In this document: positions 35,340 through 47,496 of the stretch, one piece after another
How the letters are laid out: the number at the start of each line of letters is the position of its first letter
Numbering within the stretch: position 1 is the first letter of the stretch
Source of the DNA: Cycas panzhihuaensis
Taxonomy: Eukaryota > Cycadophyta
DNA length: 64,000 nt
NCBI GenBank assembly: GCA_023213395.1
Contig: CM041465.1
Span: forward strand, 218,123,741 to 218,187,740
Reading direction: 5' to 3'
Notes under the pieces: model-generated
Database searches by the model: none
Told to the model about the DNA's origin: nothing
The model's input: the letters and a program-made list of their open reading frames with translations, nothing else
Translations under genes and position numbers: made by a program

Positions 35340-36044
35340 TATGATAACCTTTCGAGGTTGTATGGGGATTCCATAAGAAAAGGCTAATAGATATGCTCTA
35401 GCATTATAAAATATTAAAATTTTTAGGTAGAAAATTGATAAATAATAATTCTAAATTACAATAAAAATAATAATTTTTAAAGTAATAACAAATATGGTAA
35501 TACACAAAGGATAATAATAATAATAAATATAATAATTCATAGTAGAATAAAATAGTATTTAATAATTCAACTTATCTCTATTATAATGAGTTTCATAAGA
35601 TAATAAAATGTTTACTAGCACTTTAATCCCTCTTTGAAGTAAGGGAGTCTCTATAAATAGTGCCACCTTTTACAAGAAACAAGAGAAGAAAATCCAAAAG
35701 TTACTTTTTCTAAATGACCCACTTACTCATTATATGTGGGTGCCTCACCTATTTATTAATTATTTTATAGTGAAGTCAACTTCAAGTGAATGTAATTAAT
35801 ATTCTAAGGTGAAGTAATCATCCAATAATTTATATTTATTACTATAATCTTGAAAGTGATATAACTATCTTATTTGTCATCTATATAAGGTCCATGACCA
35901 CTCATTTTTAGCCAATGAGAAGCTCTACAATATAATCCATGTTTCTTAACTTGATTACATTTATTTCATATCATAATTATGAAATAATTAATCTCTTCTT
36001 AATCTCCAATCTATCTTTATTCACTTAGAGAGGCAAACATGTAA
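35340..36044 (-). repeat. G1 3' LTR
   Basis: Aligns with 57987-58583 and, for its low-coordinate end, with 51123-51221. Shared blocks include CATAAGATAATAAA, TAATGCCACC versus AGTGCCACC, TTTTTCTAAATAACCCACT, and ATTAATATTCTAA. On the minus strand it starts TATTACATG (TG changed to TA). Confidence 0.85.
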
Positions 36045-37243
36045 TAATTTCTCTATTTTAACATGCCCTACGATCATAATTCACTTTCCTCTCAAAGTTT
36101 GTGCATATATTTAGGGGTTGGCTCTAGTTGGTCAACTTGGTTATAGGTAAACCCTCCATAGTGAGAGCAAAGTATAACAATTATCACTTTCTTGACATTC
36201 TTCACCTTCAAATCATTTTCAAAGTTAAGCATCAGTGAATGTAATGGGTTATCTCTTTTAATTAGGAATTGCTTACATACTTTTACTATGCTACTCTAAC
36301 GTATACATCCTTTTTCATGATTTATCTCTATCTCTATATTAGTATTGTATATTATTGATGGTGGTGGAATCTTGATTAATATAATTATTAATTAGACTTT
36401 CTTTCCTTGATTAAAACATTGCTTGAATCTCCCTAGTTATGGTGATGTCTCCTTAAGGTCTTTTATGTAGTTGACATCTCTTATTGTAATCTATTCACCT
36501 TGGTGTTTAAAATTGATAAATGTCCTTTGAAAGGTCATAGTGAATATACCTAAGTTTTAAAATCATTGTGACCCTAAGAGCATTTTGATGTGTTTAATAC
36601 ATATAATCTATAACATATGTGATCCTCTTAGATAATTACCTTACTACCTAGTGGCATTAGTAATTCATCCTAGGACCTTATGAATATGCCTAACTTCCTT
36701 GTAGTATTAGTATACAATAATTTTTTAGTCATGCTTAGATCAATAAGAGCTATTATTACATCCTCATTATGGATCCTCTTATCTTCAAGAATTGTAATAG
36801 TTTAAATGATAAAGCTATTACTAACCCTTTAATATTATGGTACCTTATAGTTTTATCTAAATACTACATCTCATTAATAGGATGTATTTATGTTTTATTA
36901 TTTGCACTCAAATTATTGATGATTACAATGTATTCTTACTTATGATGACCATGATAACCTTGTCTTCTATGTCTTGCATTTGGATACTATGAAGTCTTTC
37001 TAGTTCTATATCTAGTGTGATAATTGATTCCCCATTAAGGTGCTTATTTCATTTATTCTCCTCATCTTGACATATGGTCATCTTGTTCTTTATCTTATCT
37101 TCTTTAGTTTTCTCTTTATTAATGCCATCCCTTAATTAATTAAATGTGATTTTGCCTTGGAAAAATCCCAACATCACATGAATGATTATATCCTTGATAT
37201 CATCATAATACTCTCCTAATTTTTTGTTTAGAATATAATCATA
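36045..37243 (-). other. G1 internal region, weakly coding
   Basis: A purine-rich AAATAGAGAAA on the minus strand precedes the LTR at 36045-36060 and could be a decayed PPT. About 36770-36700 reads 'ALIDLSMTKKLLY', which resembles a protease site 'ALIDSGAT.NFI' with changes. Upstream, toward 37240, the minus strand is K/E/D-rich like a Gag tail. These readings are weak. No RT is present. Confidence 0.35.
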
Positions 37244-37786
<543 letters not shown>

Positions 37787-37788
<2 letters not shown>

Positions 37789-38203
37789 ACTTCTCTTATT
37801 ATGTATTGACCAATTTTACCTTTAAATTTTTTTCAAGTTAAATTTTGTCATGTTATGTTTTACATTATTCTTCCTTTCTAACCTCTTTATCTTTTTTGTT
37901 TCCTTTGTCTCATCCTATTTATCTTTCTTATTAGAGATTGTATTTGAAGACTTAGAAGATTCTTTGTCTTTAACTATTTGGCTAGTATCCTTACTATGAT
38001 CAATATAACACCCCCTTATTTTTGACATTGAATCTAGTTCTTCTTTGCATGGCTCTTGTACCTATTATCTTTATGCTCCTTATGATTATTGAAGTGCTTT
38101 TCTATTAATTTCCTTTATATTCTTCCCATAGATGGTCATTATTTTTGTTGCCATCTTATTCTTTATAGTTTGTATTTCCAAGTGTCATTATATTTCTCAT
38201 ATA
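37787..38203 (-). other. G1 internal region next to the LINE
   Basis: The minus strand is K/N/E-rich, as in a decayed Gag, but I cannot assign a motif. It ends at the LINE target duplication. Confidence 0.35.
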
Positions 38204-38217
38204 ATGTTAATTAATAA
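38204..38217. repeat. LINE target-site duplication, copy 1
   Basis: ATGTTAATTAATAA is identical to 49498-49511 and directly adjoins the LINE poly(A) (poly-T on the plus strand). Confidence 0.95.
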
Positions 38218-38392
38218 TTTTTTTTTAGTAAGGTTTAAATAAATGTGGGGATTTAGAAGGGGGCCCCAACCCCTTTACAAAGTCTACCATGTCAGCTTTT
38301 TGGATCTATCATGACAAGCCCATGGCCTAGATTCAAATAAAATCAAACCTAATATGACTACTAAACCACCCCTACCACGATAAGCCCAATGA

Positions 38393-41300
38393 CTAGTTAT
38401 CTACATCAAATTGCCTATTTGCCATGACAAGCTCGATGGTTAGCTCAAAATACCTACCAAGGTTTATAGCTTCCAAATCTTTCTTAACTAGATCCATAAT
38501 CTCTTTAGGGATCATATCCCTCCAAACCTTGCTTCTTTTAAATTGGGCTCCCCAATTAGCTAGGCCATCATCCACCCTATTTCTTTCCCTATAAGTGTGT
38601 ATCACTTGAACATTTGCTCTCCTTTGAAGATCCTCCTTAGTATCATCAATCATAGCTCTGTATTTCCAACTCACCTCTGCTTCCCCTCTAATTAATTTAA
38701 TCATGTTCAGTGAATACTCTTCCAAAATCATCTTATCATGCCCTTCCAAGGATATAATATCCACAACTTTTCCCATCACATCTAGCTTAGCACTGTGATT
38801 AGTATGATTCCTGTAATAACCAACGAAGGCCTAGACCACCCTCTCTTTGACATTTCTACGAACTCCACCACCCCTTGCTTCACCAAGGTTACCTTTTTCC
38901 ACACCATCAAAATTGATTTTGACCCAACTCTTAGGAAGGAGGCACCATCTGTATTACCTTTTTAAATCATTTTTATTTTGACATTCCTAATTCCCCACTT
39001 CTCTAAGGTCTTCCTTTCCTTAGAGGAGATTAAGATTTCTTCCTCTTCTTTTAAGGTCTCTCACATGATAGTGTAGATCATTCCAAAAAGCTTGGGACCA
39101 TCCATGTATTTCTCTTAGAAAATTCTCCTATTCCTCTCTTTCCAAAGGTTCCACATCAGCATAAGAAGAGATATTATCCACAAGGACCTTAGAGTTCGAC
39201 ATCTAAAGGGGCTCTTCCATGAGACAACTAAGTCATTCACGTTACTAGGGGAGACCTAAACTACTCCAAAAGTGCTCTAGAGCAACTTCCATACCTTCCT
39301 AGAATAGGAGCAGTGTAAGAAAATCTGATCGAGAGACTCCTCCTCTTTTCAACATAGAATACATCTATTCACTAATGAGAATCCTCTTTTTCTTAGATTA
39401 TCTAGGGTTAGGATCTTATTCTTAAGGCATAAACACCAAAAGATGGATACCTTAGGGATTAGGCCCATATTCCATACACCTTTTAGCACCTTGTTTTTAT
39501 CTATTCCATTTACTAAGATCAAGAATAGATAATCTAATTTCACCAAATATTCCCCTAAGGGGGATAATGGTAAGATCATGGAATCTGCCTTAGGATATCT
39601 AGGGATATAACTTTTACCTAGCTTATGTCTGAAGGACTCAATCTACTCTTGGGATATCTAGGGATATATCTTTTACCTAGCTCATGTCTAAAGGCCTCAA
39701 TCTACTCTTTGTTCATATAATCATGAGGAGTGTCATCAAAATGCCTCTAGTTCTTTAAACTCCCTCAAGTCTCCCAGAAGTCCTTGAATTTCCTACCGTA
39801 TAACATTTCACATGTGTCTTGGATGGGGCCAATAACTAGTCTCTCCTTCATTTGGGATTGTCCACACTAGACATCCTCCCATAAGTTAATCCTCTCCCCA
39901 TCCCCTAAGCACCATTGAAATCTCATCGCCAGTAGCTTCCTCACATAGGTTAGGCTCCTCCATATCATAGAACCTAGCTTGCCCGAGAGATCATCACTTA
40001 GGTACTACTTGTCCTTGAGGTATTTTTGGGTTATAATCACACACCACATGATTTTATCCTTCTTAGCCACTCTCCATCCCAATTTAGTCACCAAAGCCTT
40101 GTTAAAGTAAGCAATATTTTTAACATTCAACCCTTAGGCCCATTTAGGGAGGCACACTTTCTCCCAAGCCACTAAATAAATTCTATCCCTTTCCTTTACT
40201 TTAGACCACAAGAACCTTTTTTTAATAGATTCTAAGGCATTAATCACCTTTGCTAGACATCTGAATAGTGACATCATATTAGTAGGGACACTTTAGAGAG
40301 AGTCCACCAATAGATGAAGTTTTCCTACTTGAGTGAGGAGAGCTCCCTTCTAGCCATCCAACTTCCCTTACACTCAGTAAATAGTCATGTTCCACAGATC
40401 CTTCTTTGTTCTACCCACAAATAGTAACATGCTAAGGAATAGAGTCAAGAGCTTCTTAATAGGAATTTTAAGAATCTTACTAATAGCTCTTTGGGTTCTC
40501 TCCATGGTGTTTAGGAAATATATGTTGCTCTTATTAAGATTTATCTTCTGGTTTATCATAGCCTCAAACCTTTTGAGCTCACTCTTTATGGCTCTAGCTT
40601 ATGCAATGGCAGCCCTCCCTAGCAAAATATTATCATCCATAAAATGATGATAAACTATATTATCCACCCCTGAGGTAGGTTTTAAACCCATAATATTACC
40701 TACCTTCCTGGCCTCCTCCATACACCTTCCCATCAATTTTGCCATGATAATGAAAAGGTATGGGGCTAAGGGGTCCCCTTGCCTCAAACCTCTAAAGCTT
40801 AGGAAAAAAGTTGTTGAAGTTCCATTAGTAATCATAAAGAATTTTTGATTTCACATATAGCTATTTATCCAACTCACCCAATGGTCTACAGAGCTAAAAT
40901 CTTTAATGCAATCCATTAGGAACTCCCACAACACCCTATTGTAGGCCTTAGAAAGGTTAATTCTTACCATCATCCCATGCTCTTTCTTCTAAGAGGTCAA
41001 ATAGATAGTTTTATGGATCATAATTATTCCATCCAATATCAATATGTCTTTTATGAAATCATCCTAATTAGGTGATATAACCATAAGAAGGGTGATCTTA
41101 AGCCTATTGGCTAATATCTAAGATAGAATTTTATACTTCACGTTATAGAGACTAATGGGTCTAAAGTCCTCCATCCTTTTTACATCTCCTTTCTTTAGAA
41201 TTAGGACCAAGAAGGTAGCTTGCCATTCTCCATGGATCTTGCCATTCTCAAAGAATTTTATAATGACCTCTAAAAGATCATCTTTAATAATATCCTAATA

Positions 41301-42719
41301 TTCTTAGAAAAAACCAAGGGAGGAGCCATCTGGACTAGGCACTTTCTCCCTCTTTATACTGAAGATAACTCTTTTAACTTCTTCCAATGAGAATGGGGCT
41401 TCTAAAACTCTGTTTATTTCTCCTCCTATAATCTTAAGAATTAGGCCAAGTAGCTTTCTCATGGCCCCCCTATCCTAACAATCGGGTTTATTGAACATAT
41501 CTTTAAAGTAGTCCACTACTACTTCTATTATGCCTCCCTACTTTAAAATTTCCTCACCATCCTTATTAACCAAAACCTTGATTTGGTTTTGGGATCTGTG
41601 TTTCAATGTTTTCATGTAGAAGAATTTTGTATTTTTATCTCTCTCCCTTAACCACAGGTCTCCAGATTTTTACCTCTAATGGATCTCCTCCTTTAGAAGG
41701 ATATCCTCCAACTTAGAAAGGAGGCCTCTCTCATTCTAGTATAGGGATTGGGACCTCCCTTCCTCTTATATTTTTTCCTCTAGCTCCTTGAGCTCCCTCA
41801 GGATCTTATTCTTTATTTCAAAAATGTTCCCATGGGATCTCTTATTACACTCTTTAACCTAATATTTCACCCAATTCAACTTCTTAAAGAACCTTAACAT
41901 CACACAACCTTCCACTAAAATCATCCACCAATCTTTAATAAGCTCTTGAAGGTATAGGTCCTTTATCCACATAAGCTTGAAGCAAAAGTGGGCTCTCATA
42001 TATCTCTTGTTATTGGCAAATCCTAGCACCAATGGGGAATGATCTGAAACCATCTTTGGCATGGCTTCTAGGATTATATTACTATACTAACTTGCCCAAG
42101 CATAGTTCACTAAAATTTTATCTAATTTGACTTGAATATGGTTGGATCCTAGCCTTCTATTAGACTAGGTAAACTTTAGGCCCCTAAGAAAGATGTCCAT
42201 CATACCTACCTTCTGCATGAATTCCTTTAGGTCTTCCATGTTCTTTGTCCAACCTCTGTAACTGGTCTTTCTTCTCTTTAGAGGACATGGTTGTATTGAA
42301 ATCCCTAACTATTAACTAGGTCCCCTCCATTCTTTAAAGGCATCTAACATCCTGTTCCATAGACATTTCCCCCCTTATTACGTAAAGGGAGCATAAATAT
42401 TTAAGACCAGTCATTTAAGTTTTGAATTCTTATAGGTCATCCAATAGGAAATGAAATGGTCCTCTGTGAGGATTACCTTTCCCTCCCAGCCTCTAGGATT
42501 CTACATGATGGCCAAGCCACCTAATCCCCTATGCCCATCCTTAGCAATCTAATTAGCCCTCTTCTAGGCTTTATTCTTAATTTTATCCCTATTAACTACT
42601 TCTAATTTTATTTCCTAGAGGAGGAGCATATCCAGATCCAAGTGAGCATAGAAATCTCTAACCATTCTAAAATTTGATAGGGCATTTATGCCTCAAATAT
42701 TCTAGGAGATGAGTTTCAT
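38393..42719 (-). pseudogene. L1 ORF2 (endonuclease, RT, zf-RVT, RNase H), decayed
   Basis: It starts MKLIS, with a stop at the following Trp position, then 'GINALSNF', which is the plant L1 endonuclease opening. 'SDHSPLVLGF' near 42050-42020 is the catalytic histidine motif. RT motifs are 'GLRQGDPLAPYLF' (about 40785-40745) and FMDD at 40632-40643 with both aspartates kept. 'PKVSIFWCLCLKNKILTLDNL' with 'LVNRCILC' (39480-39350) is the zf-RVT domain. The open 38779-38393 segment is the RNase H end with 'HTYRERNRVDDGLANWG'. Length is about 1440 codons, slightly above the usual 1300. A 58-bp tandem duplication lies at 39593-39709, and many stops are present. Confidence 0.93.
39593..39709. repeat. 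Tandem duplication of a 58-bp unit in L1 ORF2
   Basis: Copies at 39593-39650 and 39652-39709 share GGATATCTAGGGATATA and TCAATCTACTCTT ends. The period is 59, so the duplication also shifts the frame. Confidence 0.95.
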
Positions 42720-42783
42720 AGTTGCACTACCCCCTTCTTCCTCGTACCTCATTATATTTTATCTCTTAATCTAGGGCCTAGTC

Positions 42784-43044
42784 TATTACAAACCTCTTAA
42801 GGAGTTAACTAACTAATTATTATGTGAAAAGGTGCCTCGTGAGTAGTTGCGACCTTATATAAAAAGGGATTTATTATGCACATATAAATATATGCCTCAA
42901 TTGTATTGTTAAACATTCATTCATTCATTCATCCTTTATCAATCAATTATTGAGTTATTTGACTATAAACTCTTTCAGTGAATTCTTGTGATCTCTCTCA
43001 TGCATTTGGGTATTGTCATTAGGTTACGAACTGGGTTCGTAACA
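42784..43044 (+). repeat. R1 5' LTR
   Basis: Partner of 47239-47496. It starts TATTACAAACC (TG changed to TA) and ends TTCGTAACA. An ATTCATTCATTCATTCAT tract lies in the middle. Confidence 0.95.
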
Positions 43045-43045
43045 A

Positions 43046-43060
43046 TTGGTATTAGAGTAA
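43046..43060 (+). promoter_or_regulatory. R1 primer binding site (tRNA-iMet type)
   Basis: TTGGTATTAGAGTAA follows the LTR by one base. It differs from the canonical TTGGTATCAGAGCAA only by two C-to-T changes. Confidence 0.9.
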
Positions 43061-43559
43061 TATACTCCAAGAAAATTAAGAAATGAAGATTGACGACCAA
43101 AATTCTAATGAAACCCCTCAAAGGGGGTACTTGTTTTAATCATCACCTCATGATCTATCCACTTACAAAGTTTGGGAGAAATTAGATTCTTTTGTATAGA
43201 GAAAAACCCTTTTGAAATTATAAAAAATCATCTTACGTAAAGTTGCACATTACTTAATGTAAGAATATTCTAAAGAATATTCCCTTTTTAATTATTTTGC
43301 AACATTAGAAAAAGGGTATATCATTTTGTTTTGACCATAACTTGAGCATATGGTGTCCATTTTTCAAAAATTTTATATCGTTGAAAATCTAATTTTGAGA
43401 ACAATCTATTAGTGGTATTATTGCTTAGATTTGAAGTCTTTTTTATCAAGTTTTAGGCTATTGAAATTAACCTTAAAAAATATATAATATTAAGCATATT
43501 TTATTGAAGAAGGGAGGTATACACCATTACTGATAATTTACATAATGCTAATAAGATAC
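43061..43559 (+). other. R1 5' internal region
   Basis: A short frame opening 'MKIDDQNSNETPQRG' at 43084 runs into stops after about 16-50 codons. It might be the remains of an R1 leader peptide or Gag start, but no family motif is visible. 43280-43500 looks non-coding. Confidence 0.35.
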
Positions 43560-44420
43560 TTAGAAAATAAGGCAATAAAATGGGACTATTATTTTAAGGA
43601 ATAAGATTTGTGTTAGTAGGATTTGATCCTATAACACAAAACAAATATACAACAGAGCTTGTGTACAATGGGGCATTTAATATGAGACAATATGATGTAA
43701 GTTGTACTCACATTATTGTCTATCAATCATCATATTATAACCCTATTTGCACTATGGCTAGGAAAGATAGGAAGGTATTGGTCATACACTTATGGGTTAA
43801 AGATAGTTTGGCCAATGGAGTACTTTCAAATACTGATAAAATATTGTACAAACCTATAAGAAATATGTTGGGCATTTTTGGTAGTGCATCCTTATGTATT
43901 TGCTTAATCGGATATTAAGGTCAAGATCATTATGACATTATAAGAATGGTTGAATAACGAGAGCATAATTTATAAATCTGTTGATTACGAGACAAGTGAC
44001 ACATCTCATTTATTATAAACATAAAGGTGATAAGTACAAAGTTGTTAAACAAATAGGAATAAAGTTAGTCAATCACCATTAGCTTAAAGACTATTTGAAG
44101 GCTTGGGCAATACTTCTTAAAGAAAACTACTTCAAAAGTGGATGGGAGCTAGAAGTGTTGGAAGCAAAGGCTAATCCACCTCTGTTGACAACATATAATC
44201 AAAACTTATACAATTATTCTATTGGTTTACATGAATCTCTTCGAGCAGAAGCAAAGACCATGAAAGAATTTATGGAAGCAAGAACTTATAGAAAATTGGG
44301 AAAAAATGAAAAGAATTCAGATTCAACAAGTGCAGATAAATATAAAGGATCTTCTCCAACGTTAGTAAATCTCAATAATGTTTACTTATTAGTGTTAGAT
44401 AATAAATTAAAAGAATAAGT
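43560..44420 (+). pseudogene. Captured host gene fragment: tandem BRCT domain protein (At4g02110-like)
   Basis: The first BRCT is open at 43610-43918: 'LVGFDPITQNKYTTELVYNG', 'DVSCTHIIVY', 'NPICTMARKDRKVLVIHLWV', 'ILYKPIRNMLGIFGSASL'. The second BRCT begins with 'CLIGYQGQDHYDIIRMVE'. After stops and a frame change it continues with 'THLIYYK', 'GDKYKVVKQIGIKLVNHH.LKDYLKAW' and 'KSGWELEVLEA' to about 44180. A polar tail is open to 44418. BRCT pairs bind phosphopeptides in DNA-damage signalling. The order and linker ('LYKP.R...GI.G...L...L.GYQ') resemble the plant BRCT protein typified by At4g02110. The two domains are directly contiguous, suggesting a spliced RNA origin. The assignment rests on remembered family patterns, not a search. 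Confidence 0.8.
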
Positions 44421-45283
44421 AAAAAATTTACAAGAGTTGCATCAAGAGAATTCAATTAATCATGAAAGACATATAGATAAACCTATCAACGACACAGGTA
44501 ACGATGATACATCTATATTAAAAGCTATTAGGATATAAGATCATGCAATGTAGAAAGAAAAAGAGCCTATAAATCAAATTATAATTCCAACACATGATTT
44601 GAGCATGCAAGAAGAAGAAAAAAATATACTACAAGAAAATAAGGGTAACTTATTAGTAGCCAACAAAGTATTAGTGTTATTTCCAAAAGAAAATATAGCA
44701 ATTTATAAAATATCTAGTATATACCAAAATGGTCGCTAATGTCAGTGGTAATATCTACATTCCTTGATCAATTGAAGAAGGATCAACCAGTACTAATAAC
44801 ATTTTTTAATCCATCTAAACAAAAGTTACTGATATCGATAATATCAAGCTTACTTCTCAATTGACCAAATAATATGAGTCAAATAAGTGTATTATATACA
44901 TCTAAGGATTTATTAGTGTCAATAAAATCTATTTTTCCTAATAAATTTGAGAAATTTTTGAGCATTGGTATTAAACCATCCATCCTAAAATAATGCTATA
45001 TATCTCAACAACTTAAAGTTGAAATCGAATGGAAGATTATGTGGCAACCATCTTTGTCTTATAGGCAAAAGTATATAGGAATTTAATATTCTTATAATCG
45101 ACATCTACCAAGGAATTCTAATTGTCCCATTGTCCTCTCAACCTATCCAAGCTTGTTGTTATATACATATTCATTATTTGAAGTCCTAACAAAAATAACT
45201 CGATGACATATATCAGATGATTATGATATTCTTTTATCAGCAAGGGGAGACATCAAACTAGTTGCTTGTTACATGCTTAATCC
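44421..45283 (+). other. R1 internal, probably more of the captured gene
   Basis: Plus-strand reading stays E/K/N/S-rich with scattered stops to about 44740 ('QEEEKNILQENKGNLLVANK' and similar). It looks like the low-complexity middle of a longer protein. From 44750 to 45283 no frame is convincing. The G3 insertion ends the stretch. Confidence 0.4.
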
Positions 45284-45531
45284 TGTAACCAAATCAATAT
45301 AAAGAAATAGAAAGAGAAATAGAAGGAATAAGATGGAAGAAGAAGGTAGGGTTTCGAAGAACATCTATTAACATATCATTGTATCATATTCCTCTCTTTA
45401 CAATAGAGTGGGGTATATATAACACTCACCCTCATATTATTATATTTCTACCTTTATGTCAACCAATCCTATTAATCCTCATATGATGGAGGGTCATAGC
45501 CCTCTCTAACATGTGGTATAGGCTCACCACA
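45284..45531 (-). repeat. G3 3' LTR
   Basis: On the minus strand it runs TGTGGTGAGCC to GGTTACA. It includes GGGTCATAGCCC in plus reading and a TATATATAAC block that could be the TATA box of the LTR promoter. Confidence 0.92.
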
Positions 45532-45546
45532 TTCCCTCTTCCCTTA
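45532..45546 (-). promoter_or_regulatory. G3 polypurine tract
   Basis: AAGGGAAGAGGGAA on the minus strand immediately before TGTGGTG. Confidence 0.85.
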
Positions 45547-46372
45547 AATGCTTCACCCTCAAAGCATCTTGATACATAGATACATGTGACCACCTCCTAC
45601 TATTGGTGTCTAACCGATAGGTCCATTGAAGGTTTTCCAAAAATCTATGCATATAATAAGGATCTATCCATCCCAAATAGATCTTTATGTATCCATAATC
45701 TCTATAACCTTAGAACCTCAAGCTTGAATGATTTATATTCTTGTGGTACTTAGTTTGTAAGGGCTTTGTATAATACGGGTGCTGATGCTATGTCTCTTGA
45801 TAATGTGGGTGTTGACAAGGTCCCACTTTGGTATGTGCTCCAACTTTTGATGAGTGATGGTCTTCCTTTGCCTTGGCTACAATTGGTGGTTTGGGATGGA
45901 AATCAGCTTCTGCTACTTACTCCTCATGTTCAATGTCTCCCTCATCATCTTTATTTTGTTCTTAACTTTGAGGAGTGGGGAGAATTCCTTGTTCCACCTT
46001 ACAATTATATTTCTCAAGTACTTAATAAGCTTCTTGTTTGTCTTGCTTAAGGCTTTGCATCTGATTCCACCAAGAAGCATTATATTTTTTACAGATATTT
46101 ACTTTTAGCCAATGAAATGTATTAAACATAATAACTGAGTTATACCAATCTTTAAACCAAAGATAAGCCTCTCCTTGTAAATATAACGAGGCTACTTTAG
46201 TCATCTCCTTGTTGCGCATGTAGTTATCATCGAGTGATTTTAAATATACATCCATATTTTCAACCCAATCATTTATAGAAGGAGTCCCATTTATATTAAA
46301 GTTGTGTGGTATGGGCCTTTTTGTAGCCATGATGATGTGGATATAGTAGAGATTAGGGACATCTATAGCCAT
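45547..46372 (-). pseudogene. G3 gag fragment (Retrotrans_gag type) and 3' remnant
   Basis: The open segment 46372-46022 contains 'INDWVENMDVYLKSL', 'KEMTKVASLYLQGEAYLWF', 'DWYNSVIMFNTFHWL' and 'SLKQDKQEAY'. This is the core of the gypsy Gag family (W...........KV..A...L.G.A..WF). It opens near 46324 with 'MATKRPIPHNFNINGTPSI'. Downstream to 45547 the minus strand is decayed, with a last stretch 'SRCFEGEAFKGRGN' next to the PPT. No protease, RT or integrase is present. Confidence 0.8.
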
Positions 46373-46855
46373 TTATCCCCCAATTTTAATATAAAAAGAG
46401 ATATTAGGCCTCAAGAGCAATGGTTTTGTGACCAACGTCTGAACAATAAAAAATATATAATATGGAAACTTTAACTTTAAAATTTTAATTCTAAAAAAAT
46501 GTATGGCCCAAAAGTACATAAAATATAGCTAAACATCATGGCCATTAAAATACAATTCCAATGGTTTAGACGGAATCAAATTCTGATATCTAGATCAAAA
46601 GTTATAGCTGTTTAAGAAATTTGTTGTTAGGATTTCTAAGGACTGTAATAGTACCTTCTAATAAAATACTAATAACTCTTTGCTCTAACCTCTGATTAAC
46701 CTTAAACCACTTCCATTAGAAAGAAAATTTAAAAATGCACAGAATTAAGAAAAATTTGAGGTCATTTGGACACCCATAGCCAAAGTTATGGCTCTTTGAA
46801 GTTGAGGTTACAGATCTATCCTAAAAATACGTCAACAGAAAAGTTAATGGAGAAA
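46373..46855 (-). other. G3 leader
   Basis: AT-rich sequence between the 5' LTR and gag, with no coding signal and no recognisable PBS. Confidence 0.5.
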
Positions 46856-47103
46856 GGTAACCAAATCAATATAAAGAAATAGAGAGAGAAATAGAAGAAA
46901 TAAGATGAAAGAAGAAGGTAGATTTATGAAGAACATCCATTAATATATCATTATATCATATTCTCCTCTTTACAATAGAGTGGGGTATATATAACACTCA
47001 CCCCCATATTATTATATTTCTACCTTTATGTCAACCAATCCTATTAATCCTCATATGATGGAGGGTCATAGCCCTCTCTAACATGTGGTGTAGGATCACC
47101 ACA
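46856..47103 (-). repeat. G3 5' LTR
   Basis: Same length as 45284-45531 and alignable end to end without gaps of note. Confidence 0.92.
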
Positions 47104-47238
47104 TAATTACTTCAATAAGGCTTTGAAGACAAAGTAATTTAAGAAGAAGGGTTTATTATGAGCCACCTTGAATGAAGTAATCAATTAATCATTCGAATAC
47201 ATTTCATGGGTGAAACATCTTAAGGGGGGGAGGGGAAT
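47104..47238 (+). promoter_or_regulatory. R1 3' internal end with polypurine tract
   Basis: Resumed R1 sequence after G3. A long purine run AAGGGGGGGAGGGGAA at about 47222-47237 directly precedes the TG of the right LTR. Confidence 0.8.
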
Positions 47239-47496
47239 TGTTACAAACCTCTTAAGGAGTTAACTAACTAATTATTATGTGAAAAGGTGCATCATGAATA
47301 GTTGTGACCTTATGTGAGGGATTTATTATGCACATATAAATATATGCCTCAATTATATTATTGAACATTCATCCATTCATTCATCTCTTATCAATTAATT
47401 ATTGAGTTATTTGATTATAAACTCTTTCAGTGAATTCTTGTGAGCTCTCTCATACATTTGGGTATTATCATCAGGTTATGAATTGGGTTCGTAACA
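47239..47496 (+). repeat. R1 3' LTR
   Basis: It runs TGTTACAAACC to TTCGTAACA and is the partner of 42784-43044. Confidence 0.95.

Larger units (their letters stand above)
45284..47103 (-). mobile_element. G3: small non-autonomous gypsy-like element inside R1
   Basis: Two 248-bp LTRs in minus orientation (45284-45531 and 46856-47103, about 15 mismatches by eye) flank only 1.3 kb. A purine tract precedes the 3' LTR. The inside holds a gypsy Gag fragment and no RT. It interrupts R1, so it is the youngest datable insertion here, and its LTRs are indeed more alike than those of R1. No clear TSD was found (left flank AATCC, right flank TAATT). No canonical PBS was recognised beside the 5' LTR. 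Confidence 0.9.
42784..47496 (+). mobile_element. R1: non-autonomous LTR retrotransposon carrying a BRCT gene fragment
   Basis: LTRs of 261 and 258 bp (about 20 mismatches by eye) start TGTTAC and end GTAACA. An iMet-type PBS follows the left LTR and a purine tract precedes the right LTR. Flanks TAGTC (42779-42783) and TAGTA (47497-47501) are a probable 5-bp TSD. It inserted about 65 bp upstream of L1 ORF2, between ORF1 and ORF2. After removing nested G3 its internal part is about 2.4 kb, with no gag or pol motif that I can recognise. Instead, 43560-44420 encodes tandem BRCT domains in the same direction as the LTRs. Confidence 0.9.

Noticed and set aside
43610-43918. Intact host gene with a BRCT domain
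   Set aside because: The open frame is only one BRCT; the second needs a frame change and passes stops, and the whole lies between the LTRs of R1, so it is a captured, decayed fragment.
45766-46108. Plus-strand open frames of 94 and 84 codons
   Set aside because: They overlap the minus-strand G3 gag and its 3' remnant; no motif in the plus frames.
45279-47108. TSD for G3
   Set aside because: AATCC and TAATT share only shifted TAAT; not a proper duplication at the LTR ends.
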